Of a stretch of 64,000 bases of DNA, positions 54,625 to 63,470 are shown piece after piece. The notes beneath the pieces are model-generated. The model did no database searches. It was not told where the DNA came from and saw only the letters and a list, made by a program, of their open reading frames with translations. Every line of letters starts with the position of its first letter. Within the stretch, counting starts at the first letter, position 1. Source of the stretch: Tiliqua scincoides (Eukaryota; Chordata; Lepidosauria; Squamata; Scincidae); NCBI RefSeq assembly GCF_035046505.1, contig NC_089823.1, positions 7,624,645-7,688,644 on the forward strand, in the 5' to 3' direction. The position numbers were made by a program, and so were the translations under genes.

Positions 54625-55175
54625 AATGCATGGAGCCCTATGGAAAGTGAAAGTGAGCCGTATCGCGCGTTTACTCGTGGGTAGGCATGCTTGCCTTAGT
54701 CCGTCAGAAAGGGCAGGCTGAGAAGACTCCAAGGATGTCAGAATGGTCCTGATCCAATGAGTGCAGCCCCCAAAAAACACCAAAGGAAGTTCCCCCTCCC
54801 AGCTGCGAGTATGTTCAGCTCTATGGGAAGGGAAAGGAAGCCATGTGGTCGTGTTTACTCGTGAGTAGGCAACCTTGCTTTGCTTTGTCAAAAGGGAAGA
54901 CTGAGAGGACTCCAACGTCAGAATGGTCTTGATCCAATGAATGCAGCCCCAAAAACACCTGAGGAGGAGGTCCCGTCCCCCCCCCCCCGCAGCTGCAAGT
55001 GCATAGAGTCCTATGGGAAGCGAAGTAGCCTCATGTAGCATTTACTCTCGAGTAGGCAGACGTGCCTTGGCTGGTGGTCAGGCCAGGCAAAGAATGTGAG
55101 GACACCAGAATGGTCCTGATCCGATGGGACTGGAGTGCAACAAAAGCCCCAGAAGGGAGCCTCCCCCCCTCCCAC
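54625..55175 (+). repeat. Three direct repeats of ~185 bp
   Basis: Units start near 54628, 54811 and 55000. Each reads CTATGGRAAG..., then GTTTACTCGTGRGTAGGCA, GGACTCCAA/CACCAGAATGG, TCTTGATCCAATGAATGCAG and a C-rich stretch ending AGCTGCAAGT. The units differ by many substitutions and small indels, so the array is old or inherited within the transposon. Confidence 0.88.
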
Positions 55176-55248
55176 TAGAAAGGACCAACAAAGAGGCTTG
55201 AACTGGTAAGGGGAATGTTTTCTATTTTACACTTGCAGTTTCCCTCAC

Positions 55249-55338
55249 AGCCCAATCCTACCTACACTTTCCTGGGAGTAAGCCCCATTGACTCTAATGG
55301 GACTACTTCTGAATAGACAGGCATAGGATTGGGCTCTC
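55249..55338. repeat. 90-bp palindromic miniature, complete
   Basis: AGCCCAATCCTACCTACAC ... CATAGGATTGGGCT, with inner arms GGGAGTAAGCCCCATTGA / TAATGGGACTACTTCTGA. Partial copies occur at 2938, 5281, 16745-16800, 23412-23470, 52470-52530 and 63110, so it is widespread. Its outer ends are those of family L. Confidence 0.75.
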
Positions 55339-55494
55339 AGACTTGCAAAGCCAGGTGGGTCTTTGTATTGATGTGCTTGAAATAGAAGGACTTTAAACTG
55401 GGCACTGCGGAGGGCTGAAGATTTCACTGATTCTTTGGGGGGTGTTATTGCAGGCAGACTACAGAGACAACTCACTTGGTGGAACAGGACTGGC

Positions 55495-55771
55495 TGCAAG
55501 GGAGGGCACCAGGATGCAGGTCTCTTGTTATCAGGTGTTCTCCCTGGGGCATTTGGTGGGCCGCTGTGAGATACAGGAAGCTGGACTAGATGGGCCTATG
55601 GCCTGATCCAGTGGGGCTGTTCTTATGTTCTTAACTACAATTCCCAGGAGGCCTTGCAGGTCTCTTATTGTCTGGTGTGCTCCCTGGGCATTTGGTGGGC
55701 CGCTGTGAGATACAGGAAGCTGGACTAGATGGGCCTATGGCCTGATCCAGTGGGGTTGTTCTTATGTTCTC
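55495..55771 (+). mobile_element. CR1 3' end dimer
   Basis: A normal CR1 3' end (GCAAGGGAGGGCACCAGG to GTTCTTATGTTCTTA) is followed directly by AACTACAATTCCCAGG and a second 3' end starting at GGTCTCTTATTGTCTGG. The same junction occurs in the seven-unit array at 35360-36480 and in the dimer at 61494-62093. Confidence 0.92.
55633..55657 (+). promoter_or_regulatory. ZNF143/THAP11-like motif at a CR1 dimer junction
   Basis: AACTACAATTCCCAGGAG with a GCCTTGC end. Plus-strand equivalent of the junction motifs at 35479-36204. Confidence 0.5.
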
Positions 55772-55819
55772 ATTTAATTATTTCTTTCATTTTAATTTAA
55801 CTATTTATAATTATTTATT

Positions 55820-55931
55820 TTAATTTGCTTGATGATGTCACTTCTGGCCATGACATCACTTCCAATGGGTCCTGGACAGATTGTCATTCTAAAAAGTGGG
55901 TCCCAGTGCTAAAAGTTTGAGAACTGCTGCA
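55820..55931 (+). mobile_element. Family B right half
   Basis: TTGATGATGTCACTTCTGGCC, AAAAAGTGGGTCCCAGTGC and a GTTTGAGAACTGCTG terminus. The left half is absent. Confidence 0.8.
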
Positions 55932-56803
55932 ATAAGTTGTTAGTAAGTTGACACGGGGTGTGTGTGAGTGTGCATGTGTGTGTGTGAGAGAGAGAGAGAC
56001 TCCACAAGTTTTCAAAATCACTAAAATCAGAATTTAGAGGAATAATACCATCATGTTATATATCAATCAATGCGTAATTTCATGCAGAATGCAATGAAAC
56101 CAACCACATTGAAATATCCATGTTCTATCAAAAGCTACCACCAAAAAACCAGTGGGGGTGGAGCAATGGTACATCACCACGCCCACCACCTGGGATGTTG
56201 CCCCGCCCACTGCATGGGGTGACGCGCAGGACTCCCGCACCGGGTGACGTGAATCCTAGTGACGCCACTGACTGCCAGAGCAGGTAAGTCCAGCACAAGG
56301 GTGGTAGAATGGTGGGGGAGGGCAGGGAGGTGGTGAATGGGATGGGAGAGTGCAGTGATAGGGTTGGGGGATCAAATTGGGAGAGAGGTGGAATTGGCAG
56401 CCTCAGTGCACACCATATCCTATCCCCCTTCCTGGGCCTGATCTGCTGACATATCAATGCAGACTTGCGTCAGTCGGCACAAGAGGACAAATGTCCCCTT
56501 ACCTCAAGGAGACCTCCAGCAGTCAAAATTCCCCTGTAGGATGCAGCAAAGCCCATGTTGGTGCCTCTGCATCAGTGCAGGGGATTTAGTTAGGTTTGGG
56601 ATGTAATTTGCCTCAGGACGTCTGTGAGGGAGCTGTGATTTGTCTTGAACTGAGGAGTTCATAAGGTCCTGTGGTTGCCTGTGCATCTGTGACTTGAACA
56701 CACACCTCCCACAGCCACGTACCATATACCTAGCAGTACTGGTGCAGGTCACAGATACTGAGAGCTATTGGCTTGATCTTAGCTGCACTGCATTGCCACC
56801 GAG

Positions 56804-57697
56804 ATGATGGCCAGAGTGGGTATTGCTGCTTATCAGTCCAGGTCACCTCCCTGCATTACAATCTCTGCGCATGAACTGGAGGTTGTCCTTGACTTTGTGT
56901 ACCTTGGCTCAACGATCTCTGACACTCTTTCTCTCAATACTGAGTTAAACAAACGCATTGGTAAAGCAGCTACCACGTTTTCCAGACTCACAAAGAGAGT
57001 CTGGTCCAACAAGAAGCTGACGGAACATACCAAGATCCAGGTCTTCAGAGCTTTCGTCTTGAGTACACTTCTGTACTGCAGCGAGTCATGGACTCTCCGC
57101 TCACAACAGGAGAGGAAACTGAACGCTTTCCATATGCGCTGCCTCCAGCGCATTCTCGGCATCACCTGGCAGGACAAAGTTCCTAACAACACAGTCCTGG
57201 AACGTGCTGGAATCCCTAGCATGTATGCACTGCTGAAACAGAGACGCCTGCGTTGGCTCGGTCATGTCGTGAGAATGGATGATGGCCGGATCCCAAAGGA
57301 TCTCCTCTATGGAGAACTGGAAAGCGTGCAAGGAAAGCGACCACAGCTGCACAGGTAGACCACAGCTGCGATACAAGGACATCTGCAAGAGGGATCTGAA
57401 GGCCTTAGGAGTGGACCTCAACAGGTGGGAAACCCTGGCCTCTGAGCAGCCCGCTTGGAGGCAGGCTGTGCAGCATGGCCTTTCCCAGTTTGAAGAGACA
57501 CTTGGCCAACAGTCTGAGGCTAAGAGGCAAAGAAGGAAGGCCCATAGCCAGGGAGACAGACCAGGGACAGACTGTACTTGCTCCCGGTGTGGAAGGGATT
57601 GTCACTCCCGGACTGGCCTTTTCAGCCACACTAGAAGCTGTTCCAGAACCACCTTTCAGAGCGCGATACCATAGTCTTTCAAGACTGAAGGTTGCCA
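56804..57697 (+). mobile_element. LINE with C-terminal zinc finger, longest copy
   Basis: The frame from 56804 encodes LEVVLDFVYLGSTISDTLSL, LNKRIGKAATTFSRL and KLTEHTKIQVFRAFVLSTLL, extending ~190 nt further 5' than the other copies into the reverse-transcriptase thumb. A 13-bp net disturbance near 57320-57358 (GAACTGGAAAGCGTGCAAG and a repeated CCACAGCTG) shifts the frame; 57279-57674 then encodes the rest, including the zinc finger. The 3' end is GACTGAAGGTTGCCAAT. The 5' boundary is uncertain. Confidence 0.88.
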
Positions 57698-58606
57698 ATA
57701 ACATAAAATATATATAATTGTTGTTTCACTCTTGGATTTCCATCTAAGTAACTCCTTGCTATTACGCAACCTGCCTTGCCCTGCCCAGGGCACGGGCCTC
57801 CTCTTCCCAAAGTGCCACCTTTGGAAACCTGACCATCTTCTGAACTTGAGGATATCCCTGCCTCTCTCCCCCACCCAGCAGATCTGTTTGCAGTGTTGGA
57901 TCTTCTCAACCTCTGCCTGACCAGACTACCTTCCACCAGGCCCATCATATTGAAATCTGCCTATTCTCCCAGCTGGACTGAACCCTGCTGCTTGTCTCTG
58001 AACCCAGCAAAAATCCTGGCAGTGGTACAGACCTGTATGAAGACTGTAGCAGACACTTTTCTCTGAAAGTTTGAATTTGCTCTGATTTTTCACTGAAATT
58101 TCGCTTGTGGGTGCAGAATGAGAGAGATGAGCTACTGACAGGGTTAAGTTGGCTGTTGACTTCCTTTTCTCTCCCTCCAAGCCCAGAGACACAAACAGAG
58201 TTTTATGATAAATGTGGCCAATGTGGATGGCTCGGCAGTTAAGGTAACACAGGAAAGTTTTGATGAATGTGTCTGTCTGAAAATGAACATGACAGATGTA
58301 GCAAAATCATATCAGGCAGAAAAAAAGGTGCTCCAGTTAGTAAGAGATGGGAACCTTTCTCTCTCTCTTTCCTTGCTTGTGCATTTCTCTATTTGGACAC
58401 AGAGTTGCTGGTCTACAAGGATTCAGCAGATTACAATGCGGGAGCATGAGAACAGGTGTGGTGATCACAGGCACCAAGTCCAGCCTTCTGTTTCCCGTAG
58501 TGGCCAAGCCAATGGGAGGGCATCGTCTTCCCTTGCTGTTGCCCGTAGCCAAGCAATTGGCATTCAGAGATATCTAAACTTGTCTACTCCCCTTTGAAAG
58601 TTGGAG
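57698..58606. other. Single-copy sequence
   Basis: Nothing recognised apart from overlapping short frames at 58205-58597. Confidence 0.4.
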
Positions 58607-58717
58607 ATGCTCCCACCGCCCAGAATGGCTCTGAAGGGGAGGGGGAGGGGCGGCTTGCTTGGCATGTTCAGGTGCCTGCAAAACTTAGTGCTTTGTACCC
58701 CCTCTAGCTATGCACTG
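58607..58717. mobile_element. Family C right half
   Basis: GCCCAGAATGGCTCTGAAGG, CTGCAAAACTTAGTGC and a CTCTAGCTATGCACTG terminus. Confidence 0.75.
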
Positions 58718-58863
58718 ATCACAACATCCTACGGCAGTACGTTCCATGCATGAATGATGCACTGCCTGAAAAAGTACTTTATCTTCTTTGTCCTTGTTTT
58801 CCTGCCAATCGGTTTCCTTGGATGTCCTGAATTCTAGTCTTACAGAAGAGGGGGGAAAGTCTC

Positions 58864-59300
58864 TCGCAGCCCAATCCTATGCAGTGCCTAGAAGAGCTGC
58901 CAGGACTATGCTGTATCCAGCACTGCAACTAAGCGGGTGGTGGATCTCCTTGGGATGCCCGATCTCATCTGATCTCGGAAGCTAAGCAGGGTCAGGCCTG
59001 GTTAGTACTTGGATGGGAGACCGCCTGGGAATACCGGGTGCTGTAGGCTTACACCATAGTTTTTCGAGGCTGAAGGTTGCCAACCAACCAGGAAACATTT
59101 GTTCCCTTACCACGTCTAGCGCCTTGCCTGCTCAATGGAGCTATTTGGATCTGTACCAGCTTCTGGTGCAGAACTACAAGCCCCGTGTAAGGCTGGCAGG
59201 CCCAGGACAGGAATTAGGATGCGGCAGCCTGCTTTACCTTCCCTGCCCCCCTCCTGGGCTTGATCTGCCCCAATTCCACCCACTTCCTGCCCTGAAACAC
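58864..59300. repeat. Family L repeat split by a 5S SINE
   Basis: GCAGCCCAATCCTATGC starts the left part. GC-rich family L-like sequence (CAGCTTCTGGTGCAGAAC, CTGGGCTTGATCTGC) resumes after the SINE. The right terminus was not found. Confidence 0.45.
58950..59088 (+). mobile_element. 5S rRNA-derived SINE
   Basis: GATGCCCGATCTCATCTG through box A (AGCTAAGCAGGGTC) and box C (TACTTGGATGGGAGACC) to GTGCTGTAGGCTT, almost perfect vertebrate 5S sequence, then the shared tail (GGCTGAAGGTTGCCAAC) and an ACCAACC end. The best-preserved 5S body of the four copies. Confidence 0.92.
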
Positions 59301-59483
59301 TCCCTCCCTGCCTCCAGAATGCCCTCCTTCAGCCGCCGCAACCACTGAGGTGCACTGAGGTGCAATTGCCCAGCAGCTGTCAGGTGGCATGTGGTGCCCA
59401 CAGGATAGCACAGGATAGCGCTTACTCTCTAAGTGTCAAAAAGCACTTTTATGACACCCAGAGCTGGTGCTGAGGCTGTAGCT

Positions 59484-59930
59484 CAGGGGTGTCCAAACTT
59501 TTGGGCAGGAGGGCCACATCATCTCTCTGACACTATGTTGGGGGCCAGGGGGAAAAAATGAATTAATTTACATTTTAAATTTGAATAAATTTACATAAAT
59601 TTAAATAAATGAATATATTAGAGTTGGACTGAATGAAGGTCTTGCAATCGCCCAAAGCCTATAAAAAGCCTTTCACAAAGCAAGGCCAGCCTTTCCTTCA
59701 CTGCCACTGCTGCATCACATATGTGAAACAGCAAGCAGGGGAGGGAGTCCTCAGCCTGCAGCTCAAGCAAGAGGTCAAACAGTCACCCTCATGCTGAGAG
59801 AAGTTGCATCGGGCCAGCAGCAAGTATCCGGAGGGCCAGAGGTGCACTGGAGACTGGGGGCTCCCGTGGGCCGGATTTGGAGTCCTCGAGGGCTGCAAGT
59901 GGCCCCTGGGCCAGGGTTTGGGCACCCCTG
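59484..59930 (+). mobile_element. Family A hAT miniature
   Basis: CAGGGGTGTCCAAACTT ... TTTGGGCACCCCTG, with a perfect 8-bp duplication, CTGTAGCT, at 59476-59483 and 59931-59938. Confidence 0.95.
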
Positions 59931-60507
59931 CTGTAGCTCATAGGATTTGTCTGTCAATCAACTTCTCTCAATCATCGCACTGCATGGAATGTTATACACC
60001 TTTATCATGCTCTCTCCTCCTCACTGCCAGTGTTGTCTCTGATGGTCCAAGGGAGAAGGGATGGTCCATCTCTTCTCCCTTCTCCTTATAATGGTCCAAG
60101 GGAGACCATCCCATCTCATCCAATGGTCCATCCCTTCTCCCTATAAAGGTCCAAAGAAGAAGGGATTTGGGAGTCTAGAAAATACCATGCCCATCCATGA
60201 TTCCCAAGACCCTTGGCTTGTGCTCCAATAGCAGTGATGTCTTCCTCTGGCCAGCCCTACTTGAGCTTGGGGTCAGGAGCAGCCATAACTAGAGAAGAAT
60301 GGCTGTGGGACTTAAAATGGTCACTTTCTCTCTCCCAGCCTCATTTCTGAAGACCAAGCTAGACTGTATGACCGCAGACCGGTTGAACTTTGAAAAGGGC
60401 AATGCAGTTTGGGAAGGCACAAAAAAAATTTGTGAAAAACAGCCCTCACAACCCCGTCCAGTTTCAGCTCAGTCATAATGCTGTTGCTCTTTGAAGTAGC
60501 CAACATT
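59931..60507. other. Single-copy with a local hairpin array at 60030-60170
   Basis: ATGGTCCAAGGGAGAAGGG and its complement recur four to five times in alternating orientation between 60036 and 60165, giving strong hairpin potential. Otherwise nothing recognised. Confidence 0.5.
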
Positions 60508-60816
60508 CATAAGAACATAAGAACATAAGAACAGCCCCACTGATTAAGGCCATAGGCCTATCTAATCCAGCTTCCTGTATCTCACAGCGGCCCACCAAAT
60601 GCCCCAGGAAGCACACCAGAGAACAAGAGACCTCATCCTGGTGCCCTCCCTTGCATCTGGCATTCTGACATAGCCCATTTCTAAAACCAGGAGGTTGCGC
60701 ATACACATCATTGCTTGTACCCTGTAATGGATTTTTCCTCCAGAAACTTGTCCAATCCCCTTTTAAAGGTGTCCAGGCCAGTCACCGTCACCACATCCTG
60801 TGGCAAAAAATCCTGC
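60508..60816 (-). mobile_element. CR1 3' end
   Basis: Three CATAAGAA octamers, then the CR1 3' UTR and the last residues of the protein antisense (CAATCCCCTTTTAAAGGTG, CACCACATCCTGTGGC). Confidence 0.93.
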
Positions 60817-60835
60817 CAAATTCAATGCTAGCTGC

Positions 60836-60972
60836 AAGGAGGTGGCAGTGAGGTGCAAGTATTTTGTGATCTTGTGTGTGGTCCCAGAGGTATCTGGTGA
60901 GCTGCCGTTAGATACAGGAAGCTGGACTAGATGGGCCCTGGGCCTGATCCAGCAGGGCTCTTCCTATGTCCT

Positions 60973-60976
<4 letters not shown>
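60836..60976 (+). mobile_element. CR1 3' end, opposite orientation
   Basis: GTGAGCTGCCGTTAGATACAG, GGACTAGATGGGCCC and a TTCCTATGTCCTTA end. It is more diverged than its neighbour, and the two 5' ends face each other only ~20 bp apart. Confidence 0.85.

Positions 60977-61039
<63 letters not shown>
60977..61039. repeat. (GA)n microsatellite at a CR1 tail
   Basis: About 31 GA units start directly after the CR1 3' end. Confidence 0.97.
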
Positions 61040-61043
<4 letters not shown>

Positions 61044-61493
61044 CAGACCTCTTTCTGTCTCAGGTGTTCTCTGTTTGCTTTTATCCCACTGCCTATGTTT
61101 TTATTAGACTGTTTGAGGACTTCTCAGGAGTGAAGGCTGAAGCCCCAGGTGAGGGTGTGTGTGAACAGTGTCTTCCTTTCCAGGGCTGCTGACTCCACTC
61201 AGGTTGCATCATGTGGCATTAAAAGGTGTCATGTCGCATCACCCTGAGCACCGGCAACATGATAATGCAATGAGACATGCCAGATGCAGATCGCAGGAAT
61301 CTGATCCAAAGTCATTTGCATCCTCTGATCAGAGATATTAACTGGCTGGAATCGCTGCACAAATCTAGGATGAGGCATTTTGGCGCCGTGGGCTTGGTTC
61401 AGGGTCAACGCTGTTGTGTAACATTTGAATTTTTTAGAACAGGAAGTTTATCCCTGTCTGTTAAAACAACAGTTCTGAAAAATCCAAACATTA
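61040..61493. other. Single-copy sequence
   Basis: Nothing recognised. Confidence 0.4.
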
Positions 61494-62091
61494 CATAAGA
61501 ACATAAGAACAGCCCCACTGGGTCAGGCCATAGGCCCATCTAGTCCAGCTTCCTGTATCTCACAGCGGCCCACCAAATGCCCCAGGGAGCACACCAGATA
61601 ACAAGAGACCTGCAAGTCTTCCTGGGAATTGTAGTTAAGAACATAAGAACAGCCCCACTGGATCAGCCCATAGGCCCATCTAGTCCAGCTTCCTGTGTCT
61701 CACAGCAGCCCACCAAATGCCCCAGGGAGCACACCAGATAACAAGAGACCTCATCCTGGTGCCCTCCCTTGCATCTGGCCTTCTGACATAGCCCATTTCT
61801 AAAATCAGGAGGTTGCACATACACATCATGGCTTGTAACCCATAATGGATTTTTCCTCCAAAAACGTGTCCAATCCCCTTTTAAAGGCACCCAGGCCAGA
61901 CGCCATCACCACAGCTTGCAGCAAGGAGTTCCACAGACCAACCACACGCTGAGTGAAGAAGTATTTTCTTTTGTCTGTCCTAACCCTTCCAACACTCAAT
62001 TTTAGTGGATGTCCCCTGGTTCTGGTGTTATGTGAGAGTGTAAACAGCATCTCTCTATCCACTCTTTCCATCCCCAACAGCTGTCCATTAC

Positions 62092-62093
<2 letters not shown>
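61494..62093 (-). mobile_element. CR1 3' end dimer, long second unit
   Basis: The first short unit (61494-61611) joins through the CTGGGAATTGTAGTT junction to a second unit that runs on through the protein C-terminus (GYKP stop near 61826, FLEEKS, KRKYFFTQRVVGLWN) to about 62093. A (A)23-24 run (62100-62123) lies just beyond. Confidence 0.93.
61612..61636 (-). promoter_or_regulatory. ZNF143/THAP11-like motif at a CR1 dimer junction
   Basis: On the minus strand AACTACAATTCCCAGGAA with a GACTTGC end, as in the array at 35360-36480. Confidence 0.5.
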
Positions 62094-62099
<6 letters not shown>

Positions 62100-62123
<24 letters not shown>

Positions 62124-62365
62124 GCAGCAAAAAGACCAGGATATAAACCCAATGAAAGAGAGAATCAAAGATGCGGTTACATAAGAAAGTGAATCCAGGC
62201 AAAGGCATGACTAGGACATGAGGGACACTTGCCATGGGTGCTGTGCCAAGGGGGCATGAAACCATCAGCACCTCCTCCTCTGAGGAGAACTTGTGCAACT
62301 TACAGTTCTCCCGGAGAAGGAAGCGCTAGCACCCCCATTCCTTTTTGGGGGCTGCTGGAGCAGAC
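62100..62365. other. Poly-A run and single-copy sequence
   Basis: A run of A at 62100-62123, then nothing recognised. Confidence 0.5.
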
Positions 62366-62550
62366 TGAGGCAAAGAGGCAAAGAAGGAAGGCCCATAGCC
62401 AGGGAGACAGACTAGGGACAGACTGCACTTGCTCCCAGTGTGGACGGGATTGTCACTCCCGAATCGGCCTTTTCAGCCACACTAGACGCTGTTCCAGAAC
62501 CACCTTTCAGAGCGCGATACCAGAGTCTTTCAAGACTGAAGGTTGCCAAC
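62366..62550 (+). mobile_element. LINE with C-terminal zinc finger, short 3' copy
   Basis: Only the last ~185 nt: CAAAGAGGCAAAGAAGG through the zinc finger (CSQCGRDCHS) to SAIPESF and the GACTGAAGGTTGCCAAC tail. GCTGCTGG (62350) and GCTGCTAGG (62556) may be the target duplication. Confidence 0.88.
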
Positions 62551-62725
62551 AGAAGCTGCTAGGTTGGCTGAAGCCATTTGCTGCTAGGGGTGGCATTCCA
62601 GCTGTGCTCCGTGGTGTGTTGCCTTTAGTGACAGCCTTAAACCACACTGCGTTGCTGGAATGCAATTTCAGGGGGCACAGTTGGCCCACAGGATTAGGCC
62701 CTTAGTCGGTGGTCATTAGCTAGAT

Positions 62726-63079
62726 CATCGTTTCTCAATGCTTGTCCCCATACTGTACCACTTTGCATGGTCCACCTATTGAAAGTAGCACCGGAAGTAA
62801 CTGACAATTATGTCATTGCCAGTTAGTTCTAGATTGGGAGGCCAGGAGCAATGTGACCCGCACCAGTAAGGGGCTCAGGGCAGACAGGAGGGTTTTATTG
62901 AGTGTGTGAATAGCACACACTGGAGCTCTGCCCACTGAGCCAAGCCTCCTATTGCTGTTTGTCATGTTGCATTGCTGGTCTTGCTGCCAGGCAATGGGGG
63001 TCTGGGGGTTCCATGAATACCACCAGACATCACCTCAAGTACCATTGGTGGAACGAGAACCTCTGGTTGAGAAACACTG
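62726..63079. mobile_element. Family J hAT miniature
   Basis: CATCGTTTCTCAATGC ... GGTTGAGAAACACTG, with a perfect 8-bp duplication, AGCTAGAT, at 62718-62725 and 63080-63087. The inner arms GTACCACTTTGCATGG / AAGTACCATTGGTGG mirror. 354 bp. Confidence 0.9.
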
Positions 63080-63109
63080 AGCTAGATCATGTGTTATTCA
63101 ACTCCATCA

Positions 63110-63195
63110 GTTAGGCTGCAATTCTATACACACTGACCTGGGAGTAGGTGACTCAGTGGAACTTACTTTGAAGTAGACATACATAGGACTATGCT
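63110..63195. repeat. Copy of the 90-bp palindromic miniature
   Basis: TTAGGCTGCAATTCTATAC, CTGGGAGTAGGTGACTC, GTGGAACTTACTTTGAAGTAG and CATAGGACTATGC, in the same order as 55249-55338. Confidence 0.65.
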
Positions 63196-63470
63196 ATTAA
63201 TTATGTGTTCGGGGAAGAAGCATTTTGTTTTGACAGTCTTGAGCCTACTGTCACTATTACGTGAGGGGGAGGAATCACATCTCTTTCTCAACACCACTCA
63301 GACCATTATAAACATCTGTCTGTCACCATTGTACAAAATTAAAAAGGTCCCCTTTTCTGTCTCTTTTAAGGTCCTTTTTAGATGGGGAAATCAGAACTGG
63401 ATGCAGTCTTTCAAATGTGGCTGCACCACTGATTTCTAAAATGACATACAGTATGATATCAGTAGGGAAT
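63196..63470 (-). mobile_element. Old CR1 reverse-transcriptase fragment
   Basis: On the plus strand CAGAACTGGATGCAGTC, AAATGTGGCTGCACCAC and GATTTCTAAAATGACATACAG correspond to the antisense of the CR1 block that encodes YKSMVRPHLEYCVQFWSP (compare 45790-45860). Heavily diverged. Confidence 0.6.

Larger units (their letters stand above)
54418..56270 (+). mobile_element. Large family D hAT-like element, 1.85 kb
   Basis: CAGTGGCGATGCTAGGG ... ATCCTAGTGACGCCACTG, with a perfect 8-bp duplication, ACTGCCAG, at 54410-54417 and 56271-56278. It contains three ~185-bp direct repeats (54625-55175), a family L-type palindrome (55249-55338), a CR1 dimer (55495-55771) and a family B half (55820-55931). 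Its last 230 bp equal the right half of the short family D copies. No transposase sequence is recognisable, so it is non-autonomous despite its size. Confidence 0.9.
54286..56607. repeat. Family L repeat split by a family D insertion
   Basis: CTCAATTCTACCTAAGTGGC at 54289 and GTTAGGTTTGGGATGTAA at 56592-56609 are the two mirrored ends of a family L copy. Everything from 54418 to 56270, plus one target-site copy, was inserted into it. Confidence 0.6.

Noticed and set aside
58950-59052. Functional 5S rRNA gene
   Set aside because: The first ~30 nt of 5S are missing or diverged, no T-run terminator follows, and the 5S part is fused to the shared LINE tail.
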